A stretch of 64,000 nucleotides of DNA, taken from the NCBI GenBank assembly GCA_022575985.1, contig JAKSXM010000237.1:2808501-2872500 (forward strand), given 5' to 3'. Every line of letters begins with the position of its first letter. Position 1 is the stretch's first letter. This stretch comes from Anagrus nilaparvatae (taxonomy: Eukaryota > Arthropoda > Insecta > Hymenoptera > Mymaridae). Below the pieces are notes generated by a model, which worked only from the letters and a program-made list of their open reading frames with translations, searched no databases and was not told the DNA's origin. Positions 1 to 10,990 of the stretch are shown here, in pieces. The translations under genes and the position numbers were made by a program.

Positions 1-166
1 GATATGAAAGTAAAAATGTGTATTCATTAAAAAATTACAAATTACAATTAATATTAAATCAAACAACAGTTTTATTGTAATAGTTATATTTAAATAAAAT
101 TTTTAATAATCTCAGTGGTTATATACATATTAAAAATTGTTATACATTTGTTAAAAATTATACAAA
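1..166. other. AT-rich 5' flank of the Mutator-like gene
   Basis: No gene, RNA or repeat is recognised here. The stretch lies directly upstream of the first proposed ATG (167) and would hold the promoter and 5' UTR, but no convincing TATA or initiator element stands out in such AT-rich sequence. Confidence 0.4.
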
Positions 167-3100
167 ATGTCTAAAAATAATACGCATTTTACAAAATCAA
201 CAGTTGGAAAAAGTAAAGGACGCTTTGTAAAGCGTAATGTTAGTGAGTCGTTAGTAAAATTGCAAAATCGTATGATGAACAATAAATTAAAGCATGTAAG
301 TATATTATGCGTTTTTTTCTTTACTCTTTTTTAGATATATATTAGAATTTTTTATATAATAAAAATTTATTGACCAAATTTTTTGCTTGTTTCTTGTTTT
401 AAAATTTTTTTATTATTTTTTTTAATTCACAAACTAATAAATATTTAATTTCAATTATACATGTATCAAACAAAATATTTTGTATTTTTAGAAAACAAAC
501 TTGATTGCTGATGGAAAAAAAAAGAAGAAGCACGTTCATACTGGAAAACAATGTTTGGGCATTTTAATGATTGCTACATAATGGATTATTATGATGACGA
601 AAATAAAGATATGAATGAACCACCTTTAAAAAAGCCTTGCATTCGCAAAGAGCCAGATTATATCTTTTTAGAAGGCAGGAGAATAATAGAAATTGAGACT
701 TTGGCAAGAGAATTATGGTGTTATTCATGTAATCAGGCTCTTTCTTTACGTTTTTGTGTAGAAGAAAAACTTTATGGTGCTGCCAGCGTTTTTATTGTCA
801 AATGTCAGAAATGTCACTTAAATTATGAAGTTTCTACAAGCAAAAAGAGTGAACATTTGTACCATACAAATTTAAAAATAGCTAGTGGTATTTAAGTATT
901 TATATTATATTTACACACTAGAATAAATAATGATCAACCTATAACTCTAATTCGTATAATTTCTTTTTACAGGTATGTTAGATATGGGTAAAGGGGAAAC
1001 TGAAGTAAATACATTTCTTTCAGCCATGAATATACCAGCCATTCCCCATACCTTATTAAAAAGATATGAACGAAAAGTTGGTACGAAAATTATGATATTA
1101 GCAGAGAAATCATGTGAAAAAGCAGTCAAGTTGGAGAAAGAGCTAACCATTGAGTAAGCACTGTTTTTCTAAAATTACAAAAATCACAATTATACCATAA
1201 AAAAAATTATACTTAAAATGAAGCTTATTAATATTTGTATTACTGTTAGAAACCAATAATACGTAAAAATAAGAATTTTTTGATTAACAATAGTTTTTTT
1301 TATAACAATAATTCTACAGAATTATGAATAGTGTTTTAATATTGTGACAGTACGTAAACAAAAATTTTATTTATAAAATTGATATTATTAGTATAAGTAA
1401 TAAAATTCGATTCCGAAAATACGTAAAAACAGAGTATATTTTTTTTATTAAAAATAATTTGTATTAGAGTTAATATTATAATTTTTTGAAAGTACGTAAA
1501 TAAAAATAGTATTCATACAATTGATATTATTAGTATAAGCAATAAAATTTGATACCGAATATACGTAAAAACTAAGTATTTTTTTAAAATTAAAAATAAT
1601 TTGTATTACAGTTAATATTATAATTTTTTGAAAGTACGTAAATAAAAATAGTATTCATAAAATTGATATTATTAGTATAAGCAATAAAATTTGATACCGA
1701 ATATACGTAAAAACTAAGTATTTTTTTTAAATTAAAAATAATTTGTATTACAGTTAATATTACAATTTAATACCCACAATACGAAAAATTATTTGTGTTC
1801 GGAAAATGTAAGTTATAAGTTTACTGTAAAATTGTTGTGTTAATTAGATTTAAAATTAACTAGTTGTACTTGAGTGGGTTTTCTGCAGTTTTCTTAAACT
1901 CACGGGCACAAAAAATTTTTCTTTAAAAATTTGTATGCTTATAAATTTTTGATTTTTTTATTAATCTTAAACATAAATAAATATATTTTTTAAATTGCTA
2001 ACGTTTTTTTATTTTAATTAGGAAATTACCTTCAGTAGATCCCAATAATAATATTACAGATTGTACAGCATCATTTGATGCTGCTTGGCCTAATAAGAAA
2101 GGGAGGCAATACAATAGCCTTTGTGGTTTGTTTTTATACTTACACTGTTTAAAATAATTCATGAAAATATACAAAAAAATTTTCTTCATAAAATCAGCCA
2201 AAACTTTGAAAAGAAAGTATTTTTTTGTATATGAGAAGAGTTAATTTTAACTGTGTACTTATAATTATAATTAATAAATATTAGATAAGAAATATTATAG
2301 AATACTTTTTCCTTCAGGACATTCTTCTTTGATCGGAAAATTTTCTGGCAAAGTAATTTCATATGACACAAATTCAGTATATTGCAGAAGATGCCTCAAA
2401 AATGAAGACCATCCGAATTGTACCAAGAATTATTCAGGATCAGCAAAATCCATGGAGCCTGCAATGGCCGTTAATCTAGTATTAAAAAATAACTTGCTTG
2501 TAAAAAATTTTTGTAGAATAAAAACAATTATTGGTGACGATGACTCATCATCTATTGCTGCTATCAGAAGATTAGCTTCATACTCTATTAATAAATTGTC
2601 AGATTTCAACCATGTACGTACTACATACCATACGAAACTATACAATATGAAAGGAAGACCTGATGTAAGGGAATATTTAGCTTCAACATTTTGTCTGAAG
2701 GTTAAATATAATGAAGGTGATGCACAAAAAGTTGAGAAAGCATTAAAATCTATGGTACCACATGCATTTGGTAAACACGAGCAATGCGGCCCTTCCTGTA
2801 CAAAAAAAAATAATAGTGACGAAGTTTATAAATATTTTAAAGACAAAAAATGCCTTACTGATCCAAATTTGGAAAAAACATTAACAAATATAGTGAATCC
2901 ATACATTCAAAATGCAAAAAAAATATGTGATTGTGCTTCTACCCAAGCAAATGAATCTTTTATATCGTATGCAGCAAACATCCTAAGTCTGCATTCTATG
3001 GTGGTTCTGAGTCTCATAACTATAGGGTTGCATTGAGCGTGTGTCAAAAAAATGATGGATTTTCCTTCATATTAGATTTAAATACTCTAATGAAATTATC

Positions 3101-3321
3101 TCCTGGCAAACACACGAAAAAATTTAGAGAAAAAAAGGATGTTAAAAAATCGAAAAATATAGAAAAGAGAAAAGAAGTACCAGCAAAAAGAAGGCGCTTA
3201 GAACTAAAAAAAAATCGAAGTAGCAAAAATTTTGCTACAGAACATCGCGAAGGAGTTTCCTACGAAAGTGGTATGGGCTATTTAAATACAGATGATCTAA
3301 CAAATGAAGTTATAATTCCTG
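167..3321 (+). pseudogene. Mutator-like transposase domain gene, N-terminal and transposase exons (damaged)
   Basis: Five exons can be joined: 167-295, 492-887, 973-1153, 2022-2125 and 2318-3321. All introns are GT-AG, and the phases of the last four exons agree exactly. The protein matches the insect Mutator-like transposase domain family. It has an EGRRIIEIETLARELW block, a zinc-binding CxxC pair and CxxC (CYSC, CQKC), then FLSAMNIPAIPHTLLKRYER, FDAAWPNKKGRQYNSLCGHS, GKVISYDTNSVYCRRC and a GDDDSS acidic block. A C-terminal YGGSESHNYRVAL stretch follows. The N-terminal exon is basic (SKGRFVKR). Two breaks are visible. The reading frame changes near the A9 run at 513-521, and near 2960-2975 one base seems missing, so that NESF is followed by a shifted frame ending at a stop by 3036. 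The transcript continues into the exonuclease exons from 3422. The family assignment is firm; whether the copy is a cellular gene, a domesticated transposase or a dying element is open. Confidence 0.75.
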
Positions 3322-3421
3322 GTAAACAAAATTTTTAATTTTTGATATTTTCTCTCTGCTATATACAGTTCTTTTTTTTTTATCTCTTACTAAAGTATTT
3401 TTTAACTATATGCTTTTTTAG

Positions 3422-4415
3422 ATAATTATGAATTCAAAGACTGATGTTTAGTTTACTTTTATTTAGAAACAACTGGAAAGTATGCAACTGATGAAGTTAT
3501 TCAGGTATACTATAAAAAAATTAATGCATACCATTTTAAAAATATTTTTAAAAAATAATTATGCCATTAATTATCATAGATTGCGGCAACCAGCGAGAAT
3601 AATTCATCATTTGCAGTATACATTATGCTAAAAAAGAACATCTCCTCAGAAGCTTCTGATATAACTGGCATAACGACTAAAAACGAAGTTATGTATTTAA
3701 AAGAAAAAGAAATTCTAGCGGAGTCTCCTAGAGAAGGATTTATAAGTTTCTTATACTTTTTAAAAATGCAAGAACGACCGTGTATTTTGATTGCACACAA
3801 TGGTTTTAGGTATGCCATATTTTTTAAAATTTTATTTTTTAAACTTTTTTTTATCTACAAAATTAATTTTGTTGCAGATTTGATGCTAAACATTTAATTC
3901 AGTTAGCGAAAAGTACTGGTTTATATAATGAAATGCAGCTGTTTGTCAGAGGGTTTAGTGACACTCTAATCATCATGAAAAATAAGTTTGGAATTAAGCC
4001 AAAAGGCTATTACACTCTTGAAAATTTAGCACTTAGAAATCTTGATAAGAAAGATATTGAAGAAGCCCACAATGCTATTGCTGACGTGGGAATGTTGATT
4101 AAAATAGCATTAAAATTAAATATAGATAAAACATGCCTTACAGAGAATGCTAGGAGTTTTCAATATTTTAGTATAGAAAGGCAAGAAAGACTAAATGAAT
4201 TGAAAAATTCGTTAGAAGTCTCAATGGAAATGAGAAAAAGAATGGTCGATGATGCAGGTATCGACTTGAGTATATTAAAACAAACAGTAAATCGTGATGG
4301 ATTAACAGGACTGACTTCTTTGTTATCAAAAAATATTGATGGCAAACCTGTTTTAACAAAATGTAAAGCAGTTATAAACAAAATTTTTTTAAAATTAAAC
4401 AATAAGCAAGTTTAA
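3422..4415 (+). pseudogene. DEDDh-type 3'-5' exonuclease domain, C-terminal exons of the Mutator-like gene
   Basis: Exons 3422-3504, 3580-3809 and 3878-4415 continue the upstream gene in phase: the donor after 3321 leaves one G that completes the next codon. The product resembles DEDDh (RNase T/DnaQ-like) exonucleases. Motif I is ETTGKYATDEVIQ, motif II is ILIAHNGFRFDAKHL, and motif III is EEAHNAIADVGML with the H-x4-D spacing. Motif I normally reads FDLET, but here it reads FYLET (3457-3468), so the first catalytic Asp is a Tyr. An in-frame TGA lies just before it at 3442-3444. An alternative acceptor AG at 3465-3466 is phase-compatible and would remove the stop, giving IIPETTGK, but it also removes the Asp position. 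Motif II and III acidic residues and the His are kept. A basic, lysine-rich tail runs to the stop at 4415. Nuclease activity is therefore doubtful. Confidence 0.72.
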
Positions 4416-5056
4416 GTTAAAGTGAAATCAAAGGTTAACATTATATAATTTTACAAAATTAAAAAAAAATGGTGCTACTATTATCAAAAATTAGGTTTAA
4501 AAATATAAAAAAGGAGCTATTTGATTTAGTGAGATATTTGAATGTATGTACTTTTGTAAGAATTCTTATTTTTTAGCTTATTAGTTTAAGCTACGCTTAA
4601 ATTTTTTTTTATTTCATAATAAATTGTGCTATTATTTACAAAAATTACGTTTAAAAATGCATTCAATAAAAAATAATTATTCAGTTTTGAATTTAAAAAA
4701 AATATGTTCTATGCATAAGAAATTATTTTATAAATAAATCTATACACAAAAAAATAAATTTATATAGCTTTATATAATTTTACAAATAATTTTAAAAATA
4801 AGATAATGTTCAAAATTGCCAAAAATTATTTAATGTAATTTTTTATTTTTTTTATGAAAAAAAGAATTGTATTTACAAACCAATTATGTTTCTTTTATTC
4901 TTATATTTAATAAACACAATGATCTAAAACTATGGTAAAATTTTTTTCTTTAACCTACCCATTTTTAAGAAAAATTTGTAACACAGATAAATAAACAAAT
5001 TATTAATTAATAATTATAACTTTAAATTTTATTAAGAATTACTGTATAATGTATAT
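4416..5056. other. AT-rich 3' flank
   Basis: Beyond the stop there is only AT-rich sequence with several AATAAA-like hexamers that could serve as polyadenylation signals. No gene was recognised. The last 16 bases (5041-5056) are the upstream copy of the LINE target duplication. Confidence 0.4.
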
Positions 5057-5606
5057 TGGCATAATGTGTATTGGCATAAGGTGGCAACAAAGGAGTGCTT
5101 GCACTGTCCGAGCGTGGATGATACAGTGGAGCACACATTCTTCGAATGTGTTCGCTACTCGGGGGGGCGCCCGCCCTTCCCGATTTGGAGGCCGGAGACG
5201 GTGGTCCCGGAAATGCTACGGAGTTCCGAAAACTGGAACAAAGTAGCAGAGTACGTAAGGACCACCTTGTTGCAGAAGAAGGAGGAGGGCTTTCTATCGT
5301 AGAGAGCTCTCCTGCCCCTAGGCAGGGGGGAAGGCAGCGGCCAGCTGCTTAGGCTGCGCGTCCCAAACTGAAGTTATACCTGAAAAGGGAGTTCCGGTTT
5401 GGGACAAACAAGCGCGGAGGGTTTAAAGTGTGTTTATCCAGTAAGAATCTGGGGCGTAGCCGGCGACCGCGTTCGCCGGTGGTCTCCCAGTTGTACACTT
5501 TGTACAACTGGGCGGTCATGGAAATTTGCGGGTCTTTAAGGCCCGCAAACACTCCATGGCTGATGTAAGATTCACATATTTCCCTTAAAAAAAAAAAAAA
5601 AAAAAA
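5057..5606 (+). mobile_element. 5'-truncated R1-type non-LTR retrotransposon (LINE) 3' end
   Basis: A GC-rich island in AT-rich DNA ends in a run of about 20 A (5587-5606). It is flanked by a 16-bp direct repeat (5041-5056 and 5607-5622, one mismatch), a target-site duplication. It holds the end of an RT ORF plus about 280 bp of 3' UTR. Everything upstream of the C-terminal zinc knuckle is missing, as expected for abortive target-primed reverse transcription. The UTR contains an obvious hairpin around 5487-5512 (CCCAGTTGTACA / TGTACAACTGGG). Confidence 0.85.
5066..5302 (+). pseudogene. C-terminal fragment of R1-clade reverse transcriptase ORF2
   Basis: This open stretch encodes a zinc knuckle of the form C-x2-C-x8-H-x4-C (CLHCPSVDDTVEHTFFEC) followed by a short helical tail (NWNKVAEYVRTTLLQKKEEG) and a stop. 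This is the usual end of R1-clade ORF2 proteins. No RT palm or endonuclease remains, so it cannot be functional. The Met near the start is fortuitous. High GC and codon choice differ from the surroundings, consistent with a recent insertion. Confidence 0.8.
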
Positions 5607-6639
5607 ACTGTATGATGTATATGGCTCATTTTCATTTTTTTTGCAAAAATAAATTTAAAAAAAATAATACAAAAATCTTGTTTTAGTGCTGTAATTTTTA
5701 GAAAACAAAAAGTAAAAGTTTTTTTTATCAAAGGAACAACTTGTTATTGTCATAAAAACTAAGTAAAATTAAAAAATTTTTATTATTTTGCTTTTAACCG
5801 ATTATTTCTTGAGGTATAAAAAAGTATTTTTATGCTTTTGTGAATAAATACGTAATTTTTGGTCATATTTTAAACTAAAATAGCATCTAAAACATTAATT
5901 TAAGGTTAAATAGCTGTTGGTACATCTAAAATTAAGTGAAATACAAACTTTAAAAAAAGGAAATAAAAATCCATGTTCTTATTTTGCTTAAAACACCAAG
6001 TTCTTAATAGGAACGGTAAAGGCTTTTTAGGGGAACGGTAAAGGCTTTTTTGTCATATTTTAGCCACAAATTTTTTTTTTAACTTAAAATTATGTTAATT
6101 TTTATGGTGTATGGTCAACAACTTTTTGAAATACAAACTTTCAGACAAAAAAATTTGTAAATTCTTACTTCAATCGGTAGATACGACCACGTGACACAAT
6201 TTTTGCAAAAAAAATGAAAATGAGCGATATATATAATACATATTGTATACTTTATTTCTTTTATATATGAAATACACAATTTAAAAATCAGTGCTTCAGT
6301 AAAACGATTTTGTCAAGTAACAAACGCATGCGCATGAATATACATACAAAACAGCTGAAAAAATATTTCCTTCGTTTTATTATTTATTTTTTATTTTATT
6401 CATTTATTTTGTCGGAAACTCAAATTTTTCATTAATTAAAAAATATTTTTATTTAATTCATCTATAAGCTAGTGCTATTTGTTTTGGATAAATTTCGATA
6501 TTCATAGAGAACTTAAAAAAAAAAATTAATTCCCATAAGGAACGCGTGTTATATCAAAAAAATTTCAATTAAACATTTTTCCTTTATTTTATCGGAAAAC
6601 TATAAAGTTTTTGGGCTCGTTGGATTTCTTTTTAAATTT
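5607..6639. other. AT-rich intergenic DNA with a dispersed repeat
   Basis: No gene is seen. Positions 6046-6232 (ending in the motif ATGAGCGATAT) recur in the same orientation at about 61636-61810, so this part is a dispersed repeat. A short duplication (GGAACGGTAAAGGCTTTT) occurs at 6010-6050. The remainder is AT-rich without recognisable structure. Confidence 0.5.
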
Positions 6640-7440
6640 TCTTTAATACTGGTATATCTTAACTGATATTAAGTGCTCGATCCACCTTAAGCTCAATAGA
6701 AACGAATTTTAGATGCAAATTTTCATATTTAATCTTTACCATATTTTTCGGTTTTCCAATACGGCGGACCCAAAAACTCTAAAAATACCAAAAATTAAGA
6801 TTTAGGGTTTTTAAGCTCAATAGAAAAGAATTTTAGATGCAAATTTTCGTATTTGACCTTTATCATATTTTTCGGTTTTCTAATATGTCAGACCCAAAAA
6901 CTCTAAAAACACCAAAAATTAAATTCCTCTATAAAATTTGGATTTTCAGTCTCAATAGAAACAAATTTCAGATGAAAAATTTCAAAATTTAACTTTGCAA
7001 ATATATTTTGGTTTTCCAATAAGGAGGACCTGAAAATTAATAACACTAGAAAATCAATTTTCTTCATAAGATTTGGATTTTTAAGCTCAATAAAAATGAA
7101 ATTGAGTTGTAAATTTTGCAGTAAATTTATTTTCGTTTGTTTTTGAAATTTTCGGGTCTGCCATATTGAAAAACCGAAAAATATGGTAAAGCTCAAACAA
7201 TAAAAATTTACATCTAAAATTCGTTTTTTTTAAGCTCGAAACCCCAAATCTTACGAAGGTAATATGTTTGGGTGTTTTTAGAATATTCGGGTCTGCTATA
7301 TTCGAGAACCGAAAAATATGGTAAAGGGCTAAATATGCATCTCAAATTCATTTTTATTGTGTCTGAAAACCCATATCTTTTGAAGGATATTCATTTTAGA
7401 GTTTTCGGGTTGGCCATATTGGAAAACTAACCTTAAAGAT
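6640..7440. repeat. Degenerate inverted tandem repeats (foldback-like)
   Basis: Units carrying ATATTTTTCGGTTTTCCAAT followed by a GG(A/C)CC-type box and CAAAAACTCTAAAA occur several times in the left half (about 6735-7065). Their reverse complements (AAAACCGAAAAATATGGTAA) occur in the right half (about 7150-7430). This gives an imperfect palindrome with repeated internal units. No ORF or clear terminus was found. Confidence 0.5.
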
Positions 7441-7840
7441 GACTGTATAGTAAGTAAGTATATTTCTGATAAAGGTTAAAAAAAAATTAATTTTTATTTA
7501 AAATTAATTAATAAGTAAATAAATCATATTTTAAATCATGCGATGCGCAAAAATAATTTAATTTATCAAAAAATTAAATAAATACGTACACGTGCTCTAT
7601 AGCATTCACTGGTGATGTAATTTACCATCAGATCCAGTAATTTGACTAGTGGTCATTCACTAGAACTACCTACGTTACTGATCACCAATGAATGACTGCT
7701 GATTATTTTAAATTAAAAGTCAAACGGAGGTAATTTTCGGTTAAAATATCTTAATTTATTGTTTTTTAAACATTTATAAATAATATTCAATAAAAAAAAA
7801 TCATTTAGCGGTATTTTATTTTTCTAAATAGAATTTCCCA
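7441..7840. other. AT-rich DNA with a short inverted repeat
   Basis: The only structure noted is an imperfect inverted repeat, CATTCACTGGTGAT near 7605 against ATCACCAATGAATG near 7680. No coding potential was recognised. Confidence 0.35.
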
Positions 7841-8440
7841 GTTTGGCCGATTTTTCATACTTTTACTAAAAAAATTACAATCAGCAAAAATAAATTTTTT
7901 TTTTCATACTTGGCACAGCCGATATCTATATTTTATTTTTTGGTTTTTTTGATACGTAAAACAGCCAACAGTGTAAACGGAAATTTTTGAAATTTTATCA
8001 GATTGAACACAGGCAATATGAATTTCACTATGAAGTATTTTTTGTTTTTGATTTTTTCATAACTAGGCTGCCGACATCTAAATAATTTTTATTTTTTTTA
8101 TTTTTTTTTTTTTTGCAATATGAATTAGCCAACAATATAGAAGCAATAAAATTCTAAGATAAATATTTTTAGATTTTTCATATTATAAACGACCAAAATA
8201 TATTTAACGACCGGATGAAATTTTTAAAATTTTTTTCTTTTTCATAATTAGGTCAACCGAACTAACCTAACCTTACTACAAAGTGTATTTTTTACATATA
8301 TAAAACCAGAGAAAATCTAAAATAAAAATTATTATTTTTTTCATATTACAGACAGCAAAAATATTTTTTTTTTTTTGATACTTGGGACAGCCGACATCTA
8401 GATTATTTTTTTCTAAAAAAAAATAATAAGCGGGTATATT
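7841..8440. repeat. Tandem repeat family sat2 (left block)
   Basis: Diverged units contain a CATACTTGG(C/G)ACAGCCGA(T/C)ATCTA core separated by T- and A-runs. Related units recur at 30230-30811 and 33113-33650 and near 40985-41400. Confidence 0.45.
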
Positions 8441-8636
8441 TTACTAAATTCAATACAAATATTTAAATAATTGCATAAAAACATTGAAATTACAAATTTA
8501 CCATAAAGCAGGCTACTGCTATTTAAAAAAATTTAAAGTGCCGTAAATTTTTCTAAATTGAATACATATATGTCAATGCTATCATTGCAAAAACGATAAA
8601 ACAGGACACGATTCAAAATATTTTTACGGTGTATAT
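8441..8636. repeat. sat1 satellite, part left of the LTR insertion
   Basis: About two units of a roughly 110-bp repeat are present, marked by TTTCAATGCTATCATTGCA, CATAAAAACATT and ACGGTGTATATT. The array stops at the LTR (8637) and resumes at 27133, so these were once contiguous. Confidence 0.6.
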
Positions 8637-8918
8637 TGTTACGTATGCTAGGTCAAAATAGGAATCTACCATACGTAACAACATAGGAACCCGCAGGTAC
8701 ATTTCTGCTGATGCTGATCTAGCACAATAGCGTGGGACCAAAAGTCAGCTATGGCATAAATTAGGAGGGATTTAGGCGTTATAAACTGCATAAATCCCAC
8801 CTCGCGATTCTTGGTAATAATTAGGGACGCCTTCGCTAATTGGACGTGACGAGACCGACGCTTTTTTGTATTGGACGTCTCCCTCAAAATCTCGGAATAT
8901 GGGCAGATTCATATCTTA
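8637..8918 (+). repeat. Solo LTR of an LTR retrotransposon, left part
   Basis: The sequence starts TGTTACGTAT immediately after the 4-bp repeat ATAT (8633-8636). The matching end ATACGTAACA followed by ATAT is at 27132. The two termini form a 10-bp inverted repeat with the TG...CA ends typical of LTRs. The flanking satellite reads through when the interval is removed. No gag or pol lies between, so a solo LTR split by later insertions is inferred. A second inverted motif (CATACGTAAC) lies just inside. Confidence 0.65.
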
Positions 8919-8944
8919 ATATCTTAATATCTTACTATATATTA

Positions 8945-8974
8945 TAGCATAGGTGATATCTCTCACCTATGCTA
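8945..8974. repeat. Perfect 12-bp hairpin of two opposed Helitron 3' tips
   Basis: TAGCATAGGTGA and its exact complement are separated by six bases. Each arm equals the last bases of the HelA/HelC 3' terminus (CACCTATGCTAG), so this looks like two Helitron ends abutted tail to tail. Confidence 0.5.
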
Positions 8975-8987
8975 GTATTATATATAT

Positions 8988-9346
8988 TCAACTCAAATTT
9001 TAGGGTATAGTTTGGGGTGATAAGAAAGTCCCTCAGCCAAAGTCTTAGTCCTCTAGCACCTCATGGGCCCGAAATATGTCTGTTTAAAGGTCCAAAAATA
9101 GCCTGATTTGGCCCATTTTCAAAATTACGCCATTCCTTTGAATTTACTACAAATTTTATCTTATTAGTCACATTTGAACTGGTAAAAGGTCTACATTAAG
9201 AAAAAAATTTTAGCATATTTCAAGGCGTTAATTTTTTTTGGCATTGATATATATTTTGGACAATAACAACATGATAATAAAAAAAAAACAATAACAACAA
9301 CACCGGGAATAGATCAGGGGGGGCTCCGCCCTCTCACCTATGCTAG
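8988..9346 (+). mobile_element. HelA1, non-autonomous Helitron
   Basis: The element starts TCAACTCAAATTTTAGGG after an AT and ends CACCTATGCTAG before a T. These are the TC...CTRR termini and A/T insertion site of Helitrons. A GC-rich stem lies about 10 nt before CTAG, though in this copy it is partly degraded. There is no coding capacity. Related copies are at 10991-11353 (+) and 24518-24880 (-). Confidence 0.75.
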
Positions 9347-9360
9347 TATATATATATATA

Positions 9361-10399
9361 TTAGAGTGGACCTATTTTTGGACTTTGTGGAAAAACTTTG
9401 CTCCCCGGGTTTTTTTGTGAAGTTTTGGTCATAAAAAGTTCCCAGTTCCAAGGATTTTGCTTTAGCCCTGCAAAAACACGTGCCTGTAACCACATCAATT
9501 TTCCCATTTAAATAACATGGGAATTTTGAGTTTTTAGCTATACAAATTTTCACAAAAGCCAAAAAGCGTTTTAAAATGCTAATTTAATATACTTTTATAT
9601 GTTGTAAAGACATACAAACAGCCCTGAATTTATTCCAAAGGGAATTTTGGGGCTAGAAACGCAAATTTACCGAGTCCCAATTTCAGGGTTTTCAAAAAAA
9701 GTCAATTTTTATCATTATCTTTGAAAAACGATATCTTAAAAACTATTTAAAGAAAAGAGACAAGTAAAAAATTTTTGGAAACTTGAAGCTTGCAGAAAAC
9801 TTTTAAGGCCTATAAAACTCAATTTTGTCAAAAATTACAATTTTGGCAGCAATTTAAACAAATTTAAAAATTGGGCCTTTCGGGTCAAAAATTACCAATA
9901 GGTTAATTGACTATAGCGGTGAGAGAATCAGTGATAAAAATACACGGTTTACGTCGTTTGAAAGGTCACACTTATACCAAAAAAAGTGAACCAACCAGAA
10001 GTGTTTTGGTTAATTTTTGAGGTTGTAGCTTTTTATCGAAAATTACCGAAAAACCCTGTTTTATAAGATTGAGTAAACATGTAAATTTGCGTTTCTAGCC
10101 CCAAAATTCCCTTTGAAATGAATGCAAGGCGGTTTGTATGTCTTTACAACATATGAAAGTATGTTTTCCAGTAAAAATTAGCATTTTAAAACGCTTTTTG
10201 GCAGTTGTGAAAATTTGATTAGCTAAAAACTCAAAATTCCCATGTTATTTAAATGGGAAAATTGATGTGGTTAAAGGCACGTGTTTTTGTAAGGCTAAAG
10301 CAAAATCCTTGGAACTGGGACCTTTTTATGACTAAAACTTCACAAAAAAACCCGGGGAGCAAAGTTTTTTCACAAAGTCCAAAAATAGGTCCACTCTAA
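9361..10399. mobile_element. P1, long-TIR foldback element
   Basis: Arms of roughly 310 bp (9361-9673 and 10085-10399) are near-perfect inverted repeats, with tips TTAGAGTGGACCTATTTTTG. They enclose about 410 bp of unique sequence. The element sits in a (TA)n tract, so a TA target duplication is likely but cannot be proved. No ORF was recognised. Related copies are at 33992-34345, 34362-35876 and 55960-56690. Confidence 0.7.
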
Positions 10400-10407
10400 T
10401 ATATATA

Positions 10408-10438
10408 TCTTAATACTATATATATTTGAAAATTTATT

Positions 10439-10470
<32 letters not shown>

Positions 10471-10934
10471 CACTCATCACGCAAGAACCGCCGAACCAAT
10501 TGGCATGAAACCGGTGTCAAAATAAAGATAAAAAGTCTGCGGGTGACATAGGCCCTATATTTTCTGATTAGCTGTCGTAGTTTTTGAGATATTTAATTTT
10601 TAGTATTTTTGAACTTGATAACATTTTTTAAAAATTTTAACAAAAATTGAAATATCTCGAGACTATCGAAAAATTTAGCTATCGCACTTCATAGTATTCG
10701 ATTCAGCACTAATTTTTACGTATTTTCTGAAATTTTTATTCAAAACGGAGGTATCTTTAAAATTTTATAAAATATTTTTAAAGCTGGTAAAAAAATTTTT
10801 TTCATTTTTTTATTTTTATGGTATTTCTAATCATTTATTTGTGGGTCTGTGTATATTATAATGTAATTTATATTCTATATTAAAATGTAATTTATCCGTA
10901 CTTTCAATTTTTATTAAAAACGTACGATGCTTTA

Positions 10935-10970
<36 letters not shown>

Positions 10971-10985
10971 TTACTATATATTATA
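10408..10985 (+). mobile_element. HelC1, 5' part of a Helitron
   Basis: It begins TCTTAATACTATATATATTT and has the (TGTC)n tract and the AAACCGGTGTCAAAATAAAG block common to the family. It ends in an A-run (about 10941-10965) and has no 3' terminus of its own, running straight into HelA2. The joint unit recurs inverted at 24518-25469. Confidence 0.65.
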
Positions 10986-10990
10986 TATAT

